Shown here: positions 1-8,194 of the stretch, piece after piece
Layout of the letters: every line of letters starts with the position of its first letter
Position numbering within the stretch: position 1 is the first letter of the stretch
Source: RPQJ01 sp963732375
GTDB lineage: Bacteria > Pseudomonadota > Gammaproteobacteria > Steroidobacterales > Steroidobacteraceae
Length of the DNA stretch: 64,000 bases
NCBI GenBank assembly: GCA_963732375.1
Contig: CAVSZE010000001.1
Location: 1-64,000, forward strand
Reading direction: 5' to 3'
Position numbers and translations under genes: made by a program
Notes under the pieces: generated by a model
Seen by the model: the letters and a program-made list of their open reading frames with translations, nothing else
Told to the model about the DNA's origin: nothing
Databases searched by the model: none

Positions 1-984
1 CACTATCGGGTCCAACGGCCTTGAGCGCTTCCACGGCCAGCATGAAGCATCGTCGGCATGGCCGCCGAAGGTGCTCACATCGGTCTTGAACTTTGCCTCA
101 TAGTCTTTTTTGTATTTTGCAAGCAGGGCCTTTTGAGGGTGATTGTCCGGCAGCGTATCTACAGCAAGCAGGCGACCGCAGGGAAAAAAAACGCCTTCAG
201 CCGCATCGCCGGCATCACGGGCATACCTGACATTACCAAAACCATGGCTCTGGAATAACGGCATGGTCATACCAAGCTTTTTTTTATTTTTCATGACCGT
301 GGTTTGAGCCGGGACGATTTCCCAATTTATGATGGCCTGTGCGTCAGTGCCCTTAATCTTGGTGAGCTGGGCTGTCATGTCCGTATCCTTAGGTCCGTAG
401 GTTTCGTCGGCAACAATGGTGAGGCCATACTCTGGTGCAAGCATTGTAAGTTGTTCGCGGCCCGCGATTCCAAAGCCTGTGGTGCCCGACATGACAGCTA
501 CTTTTATAAGCTGCTTCTCCTGCAATTTCTCGCAGATGCGGCGTATGGCATCAGTGTCGCTTTGCGGCGACTTGAAAACCCATTTCTTGACAGGCTTGAC
601 AATCTCTTCGGCAGCGGCGCATGAAATCATGGGGATACGGGCTTTTTCAATGATAGGAATGGCCGCCATGGTGGTGCCGCTGCGCGTGGGGCCTACAATG
701 ACGGCAACCTTGTCGCTGCTGATGAGTTTTTTTAACTTGAGCACTGTCCTGGCTTCATCGCCTTGGGTGTCCTCGACGATCACCTCAAGCGGGTGGCCGT
801 TAATGCCGCCGGCAGCATTAATCTGCTCGGCAAGCATCATCACGGTATTGCGCTCGGGCTCGCCCAGAAGCGCGGCCGAGCCGGTTACGGCAAACACAGC
901 CCCTATCTTGTACGGCTCGGCGGCCCTGACAGTTCGAACGCACATCACAAAACACAGCAGTGCGGCAAACAGAACTTTTTTCAT
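1..984 (-). CDS. Branched-chain amino acid/aryl-type ABC transporter substrate-binding protein (LivK-like), partial
   Basis: Periplasmic receptor of a Liv-type (HAAT) ABC importer. The reading begins at ATG 984 with a basic, hydrophobic signal peptide (about residues 1-21). It continues into a Peripla_BP_6 fold: GAVFAVTGSAALLGEP early, then NAAGGINGHPLEV and VGPTRSGTTMAA, all typical of the ligand-binding lobe. The gene runs off the left edge. Close to the edge (about position 46) the frame breaks: GCTTCATGC reads on correctly as A-F-M-L-A-V-E-A-L-K only if one T is added, so a one-base deletion or sequencing error is likely. It is the last visible gene of the ior-paaK-ACT operon. Liv-type receptors in that setting are expected to bind branched-chain or aromatic acids; the actual ligand cannot be read from the sequence. 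Confidence 0.85.
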   Translation of the reverse strand, partial: MKKVLFAALLCFVMCVRTVRAAEPYKIGAVFAVTGSAALLGEPERNTVMMLAEQINAAGGINGHPLEVIVEDTQGDEARTVLKLKKLISSDKVAVIVGPTRSGTTMAAIPIIEKARIPMISCAAAEEIVKPVKKWVFKSPQSDTDAIRRICEKLQEKQLIKVAVMSGTTGFGIAGREQLTMLAPEYGLTIVADETYGPKDTDMTAQLTKIKGTDAQAIINWEIVPAQTTVMKNKKKLGMTMPLFQSHGFGNVRYARDAGDAAEGVFFPCGRLLAVDTLPDNHPQKALLAKYKKDYEAKFKTDVSTFGGHADDASCWPWKRSRPLDPIV

Positions 985-1090
985 ATCCTGGACCCTCAAA
1001 TAAATATATTCATATTACTACAGGAAAACGCAAAAAGGAAAGTCTGGTGCTGAGCCGGGGCGCACAGGCCCCCTCGGACACTCACGGCTG

Positions 1091-1522
1091 TTACAGATTG
1101 TACACCGTTGAACCATCAAGGATGACGATGCCAGCTTGCGTCAGCACCTCAATGGCCTTGTCGTTTCCGTCAAAGCGAAAGATGATGACCGCATTGTCAG
1201 AGCTGCGCTCTATGAATGCGTACATATACTCTACATTGACGCACTGCTTGTCGAGCAGGTCAAGAATACCTGCGAGCCCACCGGGCTTGTCCGGCACTTC
1301 AACGGCAATGACCTCGGTCTTGCTCACGGTAAAATCCTTCTCCTTGAGAGCTTTCAATGCCGTTTCCTTATCGTTGACAATGATGCGCAGAATACCGAAG
1401 TCGGACGTGTCAGCGACGGAAAGAGCCCGGATATTGATGCCAGCGGAACCCAGCACCCGCATAACCTCAGCCAGACGCCCCGATTTGTTTTCCAGAAAAA
1501 CCGATATCTGCTCTACCTTCAT
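1091..1522 (-). CDS. Tandem ACT-domain protein
   Basis: A 143-residue protein made of two ACT domains (about residues 1-68 and 70-143) with no catalytic domain. The first opens with QISVFLENKSGRLAEV and the second with AVEVPDKPGGLAGILDLL, the classic ACT strand-loop-helix with a conserved glycine that contacts amino acid ligands. Stand-alone double-ACT proteins are regularly encoded beside iorAB and phenylacetate-CoA ligase in anaerobes and probably sense an aromatic or branched amino acid. It lies 88 bp downstream of the ligase and 106 bp upstream of the Liv receptor, on the same strand. The start ATG 1522 is preceded by a GAGG-containing ribosome site. The family assignment is secure; the ligand is inferred. 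Confidence 0.88.
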   Translation of the reverse strand: MKVEQISVFLENKSGRLAEVMRVLGSAGINIRALSVADTSDFGILRIIVNDKETALKALKEKDFTVSKTEVIAVEVPDKPGGLAGILDLLDKQCVNVEYMYAFIERSSDNAVIIFRFDGNDKAIEVLTQAGIVILDGSTVYNL

Positions 1523-1610
1523 AATGCCTCCTCAAAATTGAGGAGTTGGGGATTGTGGAATCAGAAGTTTAATTTGCAATTCCTTAATTCCAGAATCCAG
1601 AATTTCTATT

Positions 1611-2915
1611 TTATAATTTACGCTTATCGATCACGCGCTGGGCCTTGCCCTCGCTGCGCTGTATCGTCTTTGGCTCAACAAGCTTGCACTTGCAGGACAC
1701 ACCGAACATTTCCTTGATATCATGCACGACGCGCTTCTCGAGCCCCTCAAGCTGCTTCACCTCGTCTGAAAATATTTTTTCGTTTACCTCGACCTGTACC
1801 TCAATGGTGTCCAGATTGTCCTTGCGGTCGACGATGAGCTGATAGTGCGGCTCAAGGCCCTCGATCTGCATAAGCGCGCTTTCAATCTGCGAGGGAAAAA
1901 CATTTACGCCGCGGATGATGAGCATGTCATCGGTTCTGCCCGTAATGCGCTCCATGCGCACAAATGTGCGGCCGCAGATGCACAGCTCGGGGTTCAGGCA
2001 TGATATATCGCGCGTTCGGTACCGTATAACCGGGAAGGCTTCCTTGGTGATAGAGGTAAAAACAAGCTCTCCTTTTTCGCCATAGGGCAGCGGTTCCCCT
2101 GTTTTTGGATCAATTATTTCAGGTATAAAATGGTCTTCAAAAACATGCAGGCCTCGTTTAGCCTCAATGCATTCACTTGAGACGCCGGGACCGATGACCT
2201 CGGTTAACCCGAAAATATCGACTGCATCAATATTATATATTTTTTCAATCTGCTCTCGCATCTTCTCCGACCACGGCTCGGCGCCGAAGCAGCCGACCCT
2301 GATTTTGAAGTCTTTCGCCGGATCAATACCCATATCACGGGCGACATCGGCAAGGTGCAGCGCATAGGACGGCGTGCAGGTTATGGCCGTGGGGCCGAAG
2401 TCTTTCATGATCATGATCTGGCGCTTTGTATTGCCTCCTGAAATGGGAATGACCGATGCCCCTATACGCTCAGCGCCGTAGTGAGCCCCCAGCCCTCCGG
2501 TAAAAAGACCGTAGCCGTAGGAATTATGGACAATATCGCCCTTATGAATACCCGCAGCGGTCAGGGTCCGGGCCATGAGTTCCGCCCAGGTGTCAATATC
2601 CCGCTGGGTGTACCCGACCACGATGGGCTTGCCGGTGGTGCCCGAGGATGCATGCACGCGCACCACGCTTTCCATGGGCACGCTGAACAGGCCGAAGGGG
2701 TAGTTGTCGCGCAGGTCGGTCTTGACGGTAAATGGCAGCAGCCGCAGGTCCTTGAGCGTTTTGATATGCGCCGGCTTGAGCCCGGTTTCATCGAACTTTT
2801 TCTTGTAAAACGGAACGGTAGCATAGACGCGGTCCACTGTTGCCTTAAGCCGTTTGAGCTGCAGGCTCTCCAGCGCCTCCCGGGGCAGGGTTTCAAATTC
2901 TTCATTCCAAATCAT
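1611..2915 (-). CDS. paaK: Phenylacetate-CoA ligase (PaaK-type, AMP-forming)
   Basis: 434-residue adenylate-forming ligase that activates phenylacetate or related aryl acids to the CoA thioester using ATP. Visible signatures are the P-loop-like VHASSGTTGKP (about residues 87-97), the family-specific FGLTEVIGPG, the RYRTRD motif and GRTDDMLIIRGVNVFPSQIE, followed by the small C-terminal PaaK domain. Length matches the family (about 430). I place the start at ATG 2915 rather than the longer reading from 2960 because AGGAGGT lies 8 nt upstream. It is 20 bp downstream of iorB. Next to an indolepyruvate oxidoreductase, which makes arylacetyl-CoA, the ligase may work on the same acyl-CoA pool, possibly in the ATP-yielding direction; that direction is inference. 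Confidence 0.93.
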   Translation of the reverse strand: MIWNEEFETLPREALESLQLKRLKATVDRVYATVPFYKKKFDETGLKPAHIKTLKDLRLLPFTVKTDLRDNYPFGLFSVPMESVVRVHASSGTTGKPIVVGYTQRDIDTWAELMARTLTAAGIHKGDIVHNSYGYGLFTGGLGAHYGAERIGASVIPISGGNTKRQIMIMKDFGPTAITCTPSYALHLADVARDMGIDPAKDFKIRVGCFGAEPWSEKMREQIEKIYNIDAVDIFGLTEVIGPGVSSECIEAKRGLHVFEDHFIPEIIDPKTGEPLPYGEKGELVFTSITKEAFPVIRYRTRDISCLNPELCICGRTFVRMERITGRTDDMLIIRGVNVFPSQIESALMQIEGLEPHYQLIVDRKDNLDTIEVQVEVNEKIFSDEVKQLEGLEKRVVHDIKEMFGVSCKCKLVEPKTIQRSEGKAQRVIDKRKL

Positions 2916-2934
2916 AGGGCACGACCTCCTGTAT

Positions 2935-3512
2935 TTAGTGTTGCTCTCTCCCAAGCGCAAAGGCTTTTAAGTTAAGATCGACCAGCTTCGGCGGCAGCAT
3001 TGCTCGTATAGCCTCATGCCATATATGCTCAGCCACATCAAAAAACCGCGACAGCGCGCCAACAAATGCTACATTCACGGCCTTGGCATTGCCAGCCTGT
3101 CTTGCAAGCCCCAGAGCGTCCACCAGCTCGAAACGCGGATAGTTTTCGGAGAGCAGCCCGGTATAGTGCCGGGGTACTCATCTTTACCGAGCGTCACCGA
3201 CGGCGGAAGTATTTTCTGGTTATTGACCAGCACGACGGCATTAGCGCTGAGGGTGTTTAGATAGCGCATTGTTTCCAGCAATTCAAATGAAAAAAGAATG
3301 TCAACTTCGCCGTCCTTTATGAGAGACGAATACACTTTTTGCCCGAAACGAACATGGGTGGTCACGGAACCGCCGCGCTGAGCCATGCCGTGGACTTCAC
3401 TTTTTTTGACATCGTAGCCGGCTTTCATCATGGCCTCGGAAACGATCTCGCTGGCGAGAATAACTCCCTGACCGCCAACGCCTGCCATCAGTATATTGGT
3501 AACCTTATCCAT
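2935..3512 (-). CDS. iorB: Indolepyruvate:ferredoxin oxidoreductase, beta subunit (frameshifted)
   Basis: Gamma-type (POR_N/EKR-like) subunit of indolepyruvate ferredoxin oxidoreductase, which with IorA oxidatively decarboxylates aryl pyruvates to arylacetyl-CoA and reduces ferredoxin. The N-terminus carries NILMAGVGGQGVILASE and then GMAQRGGSV, both diagnostic. Start ATG 3512 has AGGAAAGTGAGA upstream. Near 3145-3165 the frame shifts by one base: the first frame ends in unrelated residues, while the next frame continues as LLSENYPRFELVDALGLARQ and on to a natural stop at 2935. iorA ends 9 bp upstream, indicating a tight operon. A sequencing indel is the simplest explanation, since neighbouring genes show the same defect. 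Confidence 0.85.
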
Positions 3513-3520
3513 AACAGGTC

Positions 3521-5278
3521 TCACTTTCCTTCGCGAATGGCTTCTTTTTTGCAAATCTGTGCGCAAACCGTGCAGCCCGTGCACAGCCTCTGGTTGATGG
3601 ATGCCTTGCCCTTGTCGCCGTCATTGCGCCACTCAAGGGCCGGGCAGCCGATCTGCAGGCAGGCCCTGCAGCCGATGCAGGCAGCCTCGTCTACGGCGTA
3701 GGGCTTCGGGTGGATTTAAACTCCCGGCGGTGCAGCACGCAGGGCGCTTCTGCCAGGATAACCGAAGCTTCGGGCCGGTTCACTTCTTCCTGAATGACGC
3801 TCTTGACCTGCGCAAGATCATAGGGGTTCACTTTTCTGATATGGTCGATGCCCAGCGCCCGGCAGAGTACTTCATAATTGACCTGCCTGGCGGGCTTTCC
3901 CATAAGGGTAAATCCCGTGCCAGGATGCTCCTGCCGGCCGGTCATGGCGGTAATGCGGTTATCGAGAATAATAACCGTGCAGGCCCCCTGGTTATAGGCG
4001 ATATCGAGAAGGCCGGTAATGCCAGAATGCAGAAAGGTCGAATCGCCGATGACTGCCACGGCCTTGCCGAGATTATTTTCTCCTAAAGCCTTGTCGATGC
4101 CCATGGCGCAGCTGACGCTTGCACCCATGCAGATGCAGGTGTCCATGGCGCTTATTGGCGGCAGGGCGCCAAGGGTATAGCAGCCGATATCTCCCGACAC
4201 GAACAGCTTCATGGTCTTCAGCGTATGGAAAATGCCGCGATGCGGGCAGCCCGGACACATATTGGGCGGCCGGGCGGGAATATAATCAAGCAGAGGCTTT
4301 TCTTCTTTTTTCTGCATGATGCCGGCAATGCCCGCATCGGCTGTTGAGGGGTTGAATTCGCCGCAGAGGGGAAAAACCTCTTTGCCGGTCACGTCTATGC
4401 CCATGGCCTTTATCTGTTCTTCATAAAAAGGATCAAGCTCCTCGAGCACGTAGAGCTTTTTCACCTTACCGGCAAACTCCCTTATTTTTTTCGCCGGCAG
4501 CGGATGGACCATGGCAAGCTTTAAAAACGATTTTGTCGGAAAGCTTTCGCGGGCATACTGATAGGAGTTGCCGCTGGCGATAATGCCGATATCGGTTTCC
4601 TGCAGGATTATTTCATTGCGGTCAAACGAGTCGGCAAATTCGGCAAGCTTTCTGGTTCGCTGCTCGACAAGTGGGGTGGCGCATGCGGGCATTGCGCGGC
4701 AGCATGACGAATTTCTCAAACTGGTGCTGCAGCTCTTTCGGCGCTTCGCGCTTTTCAGGCTCGACCAGCTCCACGATAGATTTTGCATGAGATATACGCG
4801 TCGTTGAGCGCACAAATACGGGCGTATCAAAGCGCTCGCTGAGCTCGAAGGCAAGCTTTATAAAATCCTTTGCCTCCTGGCTGTCTGCCGGCTCGAGCAT
4901 CGGAACTTTGGAAAATTTGGCATAATTGCGGTTGTCCTGCTCGTTCTGCGAGCTGTGCATTTCAGGGTCATCGGCGGTGATAATCACCAGGCCGCCGCGC
5001 ACGCCCGTATAGGATGCCGTAAACAGCGGGTCGGCAGCCACATTGACCCCCACATGCTTCATGCAGGCAAGCGCCCTGCCGCCGGCAATGGCGGCGCCCA
5101 GTGCCACCTCAAGGGCCACTTTTTCATTGGGGGACCACTCGGCGTATATATCCTTATACTGGACGATATTTTCAAGAATCTCGGTGCTGGGCGTACCCGG
5201 GTAGGCCGCGGCCACCCGCACTCCTGCTTCATATGCGCCCCGCGCTATTGCCTCATTGCCTGATAGTAAAACCTTCAT
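3521..5278 (-). CDS. iorA: Indolepyruvate:ferredoxin oxidoreductase, alpha subunit (two frameshifts)
   Basis: Large catalytic subunit of about 585 residues when repaired. It contains an N-terminal pyrimidine-binding domain (MKVLLSGNEAIARGAYEAGV, YPGTPSTEI, VGVNVAADPL), a central domain, and a C-terminal thiamin-diphosphate domain with MCPGCPHRG and GDIGCYTLG. A ferredoxin tail follows with two cysteine clusters, CIGCRACLQIGCP and CTGCTVCAQICK. The frame breaks twice: near 4672, where an extra base splits HP from LVEQRTRKL, and near 3705, where the reading otherwise stops just before the [4Fe-4S] region. The second frame gives both clusters and a natural TGA at 3521. Start ATG 5278 follows GGAAGG. 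Substrates of the family are indolepyruvate and phenylpyruvate from transamination of aromatic amino acids. Confidence 0.88.
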
Positions 5279-5303
5279 ACTGCCGCCTTCCGCCTCTGAA
5301 AGT

Positions 5304-5333
5304 AAAAAAGGGGGTGAGCTTTCGTCCACCCCC
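5304..5333 (-). terminator. Rho-independent terminator between porin remnant and iorA
   Basis: On the minus strand GGGGGTG, a 10-nt loop, then CACCCCC is followed directly by six T. It sits just after the porin stop (5357) and 26 bp before the iorA start, so it would end porin transcription and separate it from the ior operon. Confidence 0.8.
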
Positions 5334-5356
5334 TTTGTGCCATGCAAAATTCTACA

Positions 5357-6330
5357 TTAGTATTTCACGATCAGTTCAACAAAGCCGTAATTATTGTCTT
5401 TTATATTTCCCGAATTTCTGGGCTTGTCGACATCATTCAGATAATATTCAAAGTACAGGTCCGCCATGGGATGAAGATGATAGACGATCAAAGGCGTCCA
5501 CTGCTTCTTATCCCACGCGCCGCTGTCCGCGTATATCCCGGATTGTCTTCTGGTCGTAATTGGCTTCTGAATAGCGCAGCCAGAAATCCATTTTCAGCGG
5601 TTTCAGCTTGTAGCCCGACCATGGCATACCACCAGTCGCTGGTCACATCGGAAACGGAACCCCGCAGATATTCAGCCTTCACGGCATACGGGCCGTAATC
5701 CCAGGCCAGGTCCATGCCGCCGCGCCGGTCGCTTCGTGCACGGGAAGGATTGCCAAAGAAGTTGCCCTGCATGCCCGCGTTGCGGCCCATGATGGAATTG
5801 AAGTTCGCCAAATCGTTATCGCTGAGCTTCTGGGTAAAATAGGTTGCGCCGATTTCGAGTTTATCAATATAATCCTGTTTGGCGAAAGGAGTAGCCAGCC
5901 GTGTACTGTAGGCCTTGTTGTTGTTGTCATCAAGATCCATCTGGCCGACACCAGCATGGCGGATGCCGGACGGGACGTGCGCCGAATCTGCCGGTGTCAC
6001 CGTCGATCGCATAGCCGTTAAACGCGGCAAAATTCCACCTCCACTTTTTCCACTTAGTCAGGTACTGAATACCGGTGATGCGGGATATATTGTTGCTTTA
6101 CTGAAACAGGCTGTAGTCGCTGGTGACGCGACCGTCATAGGTGCCGCCGGGAACAATGCCGTACGCCCTGCCCCTCGTTGTCCCGTGGTACGTCCGAGCA
6201 AGCAGCTGGTGTGCTTTAAGAGTTTGCCGCAATCGCGGTTCGTAACGGGTCCGGAATAGCGAGGCCGGCTCTGTACGGGCTTGTTCGAAATGAGCTGCGA
6301 CAAACGGTACCATGGCTGCTGGCAGCAATT
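5357..6330 (-). pseudogene. Outer-membrane porin remnant, multiply frameshifted
   Basis: Minus-strand pieces of one beta-barrel protein lie in successive frames. The best stretch (about 5520-5960) reads as alternating amphipathic strands, for example DKLEIGATYFTQKLSDNDL and AKQDYIDKLEIGATYF, then WAYDYGPYAVKAEY-like porin strands. The frame then shifts near 5520 and continues to a C-terminal strand NNYGFVELIVKY with stop at 5357; the aromatic end is typical of porins of the phosphate-selective O/P type. Upstream, KWRWNFAAFNGYAIDGDTG lies in another frame, and an in-frame TAA interrupts the reading near 6105. No credible start or signal peptide is visible, and the right part runs into the composition break. 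Either a decayed gene or poor sequence at the end of a contig; the exact 5' limit is uncertain. Confidence 0.55.
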
Positions 6331-6402
6331 CATTGAAGTTGATAGTAGGGGGGCTGAGTGGAGTCGAATGCGGAAAGCAAGGATCGAGGAAATCCAGGCT
6401 CT
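6031..6402. other. Composition break / possible chimeric junction
   Basis: Within this stretch the sequence changes from about 50% GC with minus-strand anaerobe-type genes to about 60% GC or more with plus-strand polysaccharide genes. No gene spans it cleanly: porin fragments end here and the first glycosyltransferase begins. No tRNA, integrase, insertion sequence or inverted repeat is visible at the boundary, which argues for an assembly join rather than a mobile-element edge. The exact base cannot be fixed by eye. Confidence 0.5.
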
Positions 6403-7383
6403 GTGCGACAGGTGTTCATTGCCTGGATGTCCTTTCAGCGACGGCAGGAATCCATGGCGCCACTTTTAGGATTCGAAACTCTGTACATGCCGCTACCCCA
6501 GACGGCGCGCTGGCTTCGCCCATTTCAATACGTGCAATTTGCGCTTAGGACCGTGGCTGTGCTGAAGCGAAAGTGTCCGGCAGTTATCTGGGTTCAGTTG
6601 CCCCAGGTCCCGCTGCTGACGGCGGCACTTTGGTATAAGAAGTACGGTCACCACGATGTTCGAATTATCGCGGATTGCCACAATCGAATACTCAATTCCC
6701 CTTGGAATCGATGGCCCGGATTGCGGAAGCAGCTGAACTCGTGCGACGTTGTCTTGGTACACAACAACGCGGTGATTCAAAAGGTTACGGATCTTGGTGT
6801 TGATCCCCGATTGATCCGAATTCTCGAGGATCCGCCGGCGACTCTCGGCCCTCAGCCCGGGGCCCTACATTTATACCCGCGACCGTGGGTCCTGTTTCTT
6901 GCGAGCTTTAATCCGGATGAGCCGATAAAGGAATTGTTCGAAGCAGCTCGACTCGCGCCGGACATTCGGTTCGTCCTGGCGGGGGATTCGGATCGGGCGA
7001 GTGGGCGGCATCGGCTCGACGGTTTTCCGCCGAACGTAAGGATGCCGGGTTATCTTAGCGGCGAGCATTTGGACGCCGCGATTTCCCAGACTGACGCGGT
7101 TCTCGCGCTGACCAAACTGGACGATGCGCAACTGAGTAGTGCCGCCGAAGCAATTGGCGCTGGTCGACCCATGGTTTTGTCGGACACACCAGTGACCAGG
7201 GAGATGTATTACAAGGGTGGCGTCTTTGTTGACACGTATTCGCCGGCATCCATCGTGGCTGGTTGTCGCCTGGCCATAGAGCAGGGATCGAAGTTGGCAG
7301 CGGAGTCGGCGGCGCTGCGGGAGGAGCGATTGACGCGCTGGCAGCATCAGGCGGACTCCATCAAGGAATTGCTGTCCGCATGA
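6403..7383 (+). CDS. Glycosyltransferase, GT4-like
   Basis: About 326-residue glycosyltransferase of the GT-B fold. The N-terminal half has a Rossmann-like start (VFIAWMSFQRRQES) and VIWVQLPQVPLLTAALW. The C-terminal half has the donor-binding region: WVLFLASFNPDEPIKEL, FVLAGDSD, and LSSAAEAIGAGRPMVLSDTP, the E-containing GT4 signature. I favour GTG 6403 as start because GAGGAA lies about 11 nt upstream; an ATG at 6358 in the same frame is possible but lies close to the junction. Its stop overlaps the start of the next gene (ATGATGA), so the two are translationally coupled. It would add a sugar to a lipid-linked surface polysaccharide; donor and acceptor are unknown. Confidence 0.8.
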   Translation: MRQVFIAWMSFQRRQESMAPLLGFETLYMPLPQTARWLRPFQYVQFALRTVAVLKRKCPAVIWVQLPQVPLLTAALWYKKYGHHDVRIIADCHNRILNSPWNRWPGLRKQLNSCDVVLVHNNAVIQKVTDLGVDPRLIRILEDPPATLGPQPGALHLYPRPWVLFLASFNPDEPIKELFEAARLAPDIRFVLAGDSDRASGRHRLDGFPPNVRMPGYLSGEHLDAAISQTDAVLALTKLDDAQLSSAAEAIGAGRPMVLSDTPVTREMYYKGGVFVDTYSPASIVAGCRLAIEQGSKLAAESAALREERLTRWQHQADSIKELLSA

Positions 7384-8165
7384 TGAACAGTACGGACACT
7401 ATCCCGCGCCGGCCCGATCCGCTGGCTGGACGTCTCGAGATCCTCGGTTGTCTTATCGACAACCTTACGATGGAGGAGACGCTTGATCGGATCGAGGAAT
7501 TCGTGGAATCCGGTCTACCGCATCAGCATGTGGTCGTTAACGTCGACAAGGTGGTAAAGGCGGAAAGCGATCCCGCGTTGCGAGCAATCATCAATCAATG
7601 CGATCTGGTGAATGTCGATGGCATGCCGATCGTCTGGGCATCCAGGCTCCTTGGAAAGCCTTTGAAAGAGCGGGTGGCCGGTGTGGACCTATTCGAGAGG
7701 CTCCTTGCTCACGCGACGTTGAAGGGCTGGCGGGTTTATTTTCTTGGTGCCACTCAAGAAGTGGTCTTGAGAGTCGCAGAGCGCGCCAAGGTTCGCTGGC
7801 CGGACCTGGTGGTCGCCGGATTTCGCAACGGCTATTGGGATACAGCCGAGGAAGCAGCTGTTGCGGAAGCAATCCGATCTGCGAACCCGCAACTCCTGTT
7901 TGTCGCCATCAGCTCGCCGAAGAAGGAAGAGTTTCTTAGTTGCTACCAGAAGGCAATGGGCGTTCCATTCGCGATGGGTGTCGGGGGCACGTTCGACGTC
8001 TTTGTCGGCAAGGTGCGGCGTGCGCCGGTGTGGATGCAGCGCGTTGGTCTGGAGTGGTTCTTTCGGTTCCTCCAGGAGCCGAGGCGAATGTTCAGGCGCT
8101 ATTTCGTAGAGGACTTGTTCTTCTTTCGGTTGTTGGCTCGCGATCTCTTCCGGTCCCGCCGATAA
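7380..8165 (+). CDS. WecG/TagA/CpsF family glycosyltransferase (GT26)
   Basis: 261-residue GT26 enzyme. Family hallmarks are present in order: VNVDKVVKAESDPAL, CDLVNVDGMPIVWASRLLG, the VAGVDLF box, GWRVYFLGATQEVV, PQLLFVAISSPKKEEF and the late FAMGVGGTFDVFVGKVRRAP with RVGLEWFFRFLQEPRR. GT26 enzymes transfer N-acetylmannosaminuronic acid, ManNAc, glucose or related sugars to a polyprenyl-diphosphate-linked acceptor on the cytoplasmic face of the inner membrane. The start overlaps the preceding glycosyltransferase by 4 bp, with two consecutive ATG codons. The precise sugar is not deducible. Confidence 0.92.
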   Translation: MMNSTDTIPRRPDPLAGRLEILGCLIDNLTMEETLDRIEEFVESGLPHQHVVVNVDKVVKAESDPALRAIINQCDLVNVDGMPIVWASRLLGKPLKERVAGVDLFERLLAHATLKGWRVYFLGATQEVVLRVAERAKVRWPDLVVAGFRNGYWDTAEEAAVAEAIRSANPQLLFVAISSPKKEEFLSCYQKAMGVPFAMGVGGTFDVFVGKVRRAPVWMQRVGLEWFFRFLQEPRRMFRRYFVEDLFFFRLLARDLFRSRR

Positions 8166-8194
8166 GCCAACTTTTTCTAACGGATTTGAGACAT

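Noticed and set aside
6031..6402. Insertion sequence or integrase site at the composition break
   Set aside because: No transposase fragment, terminal inverted repeat, direct repeat or tRNA end could be found.
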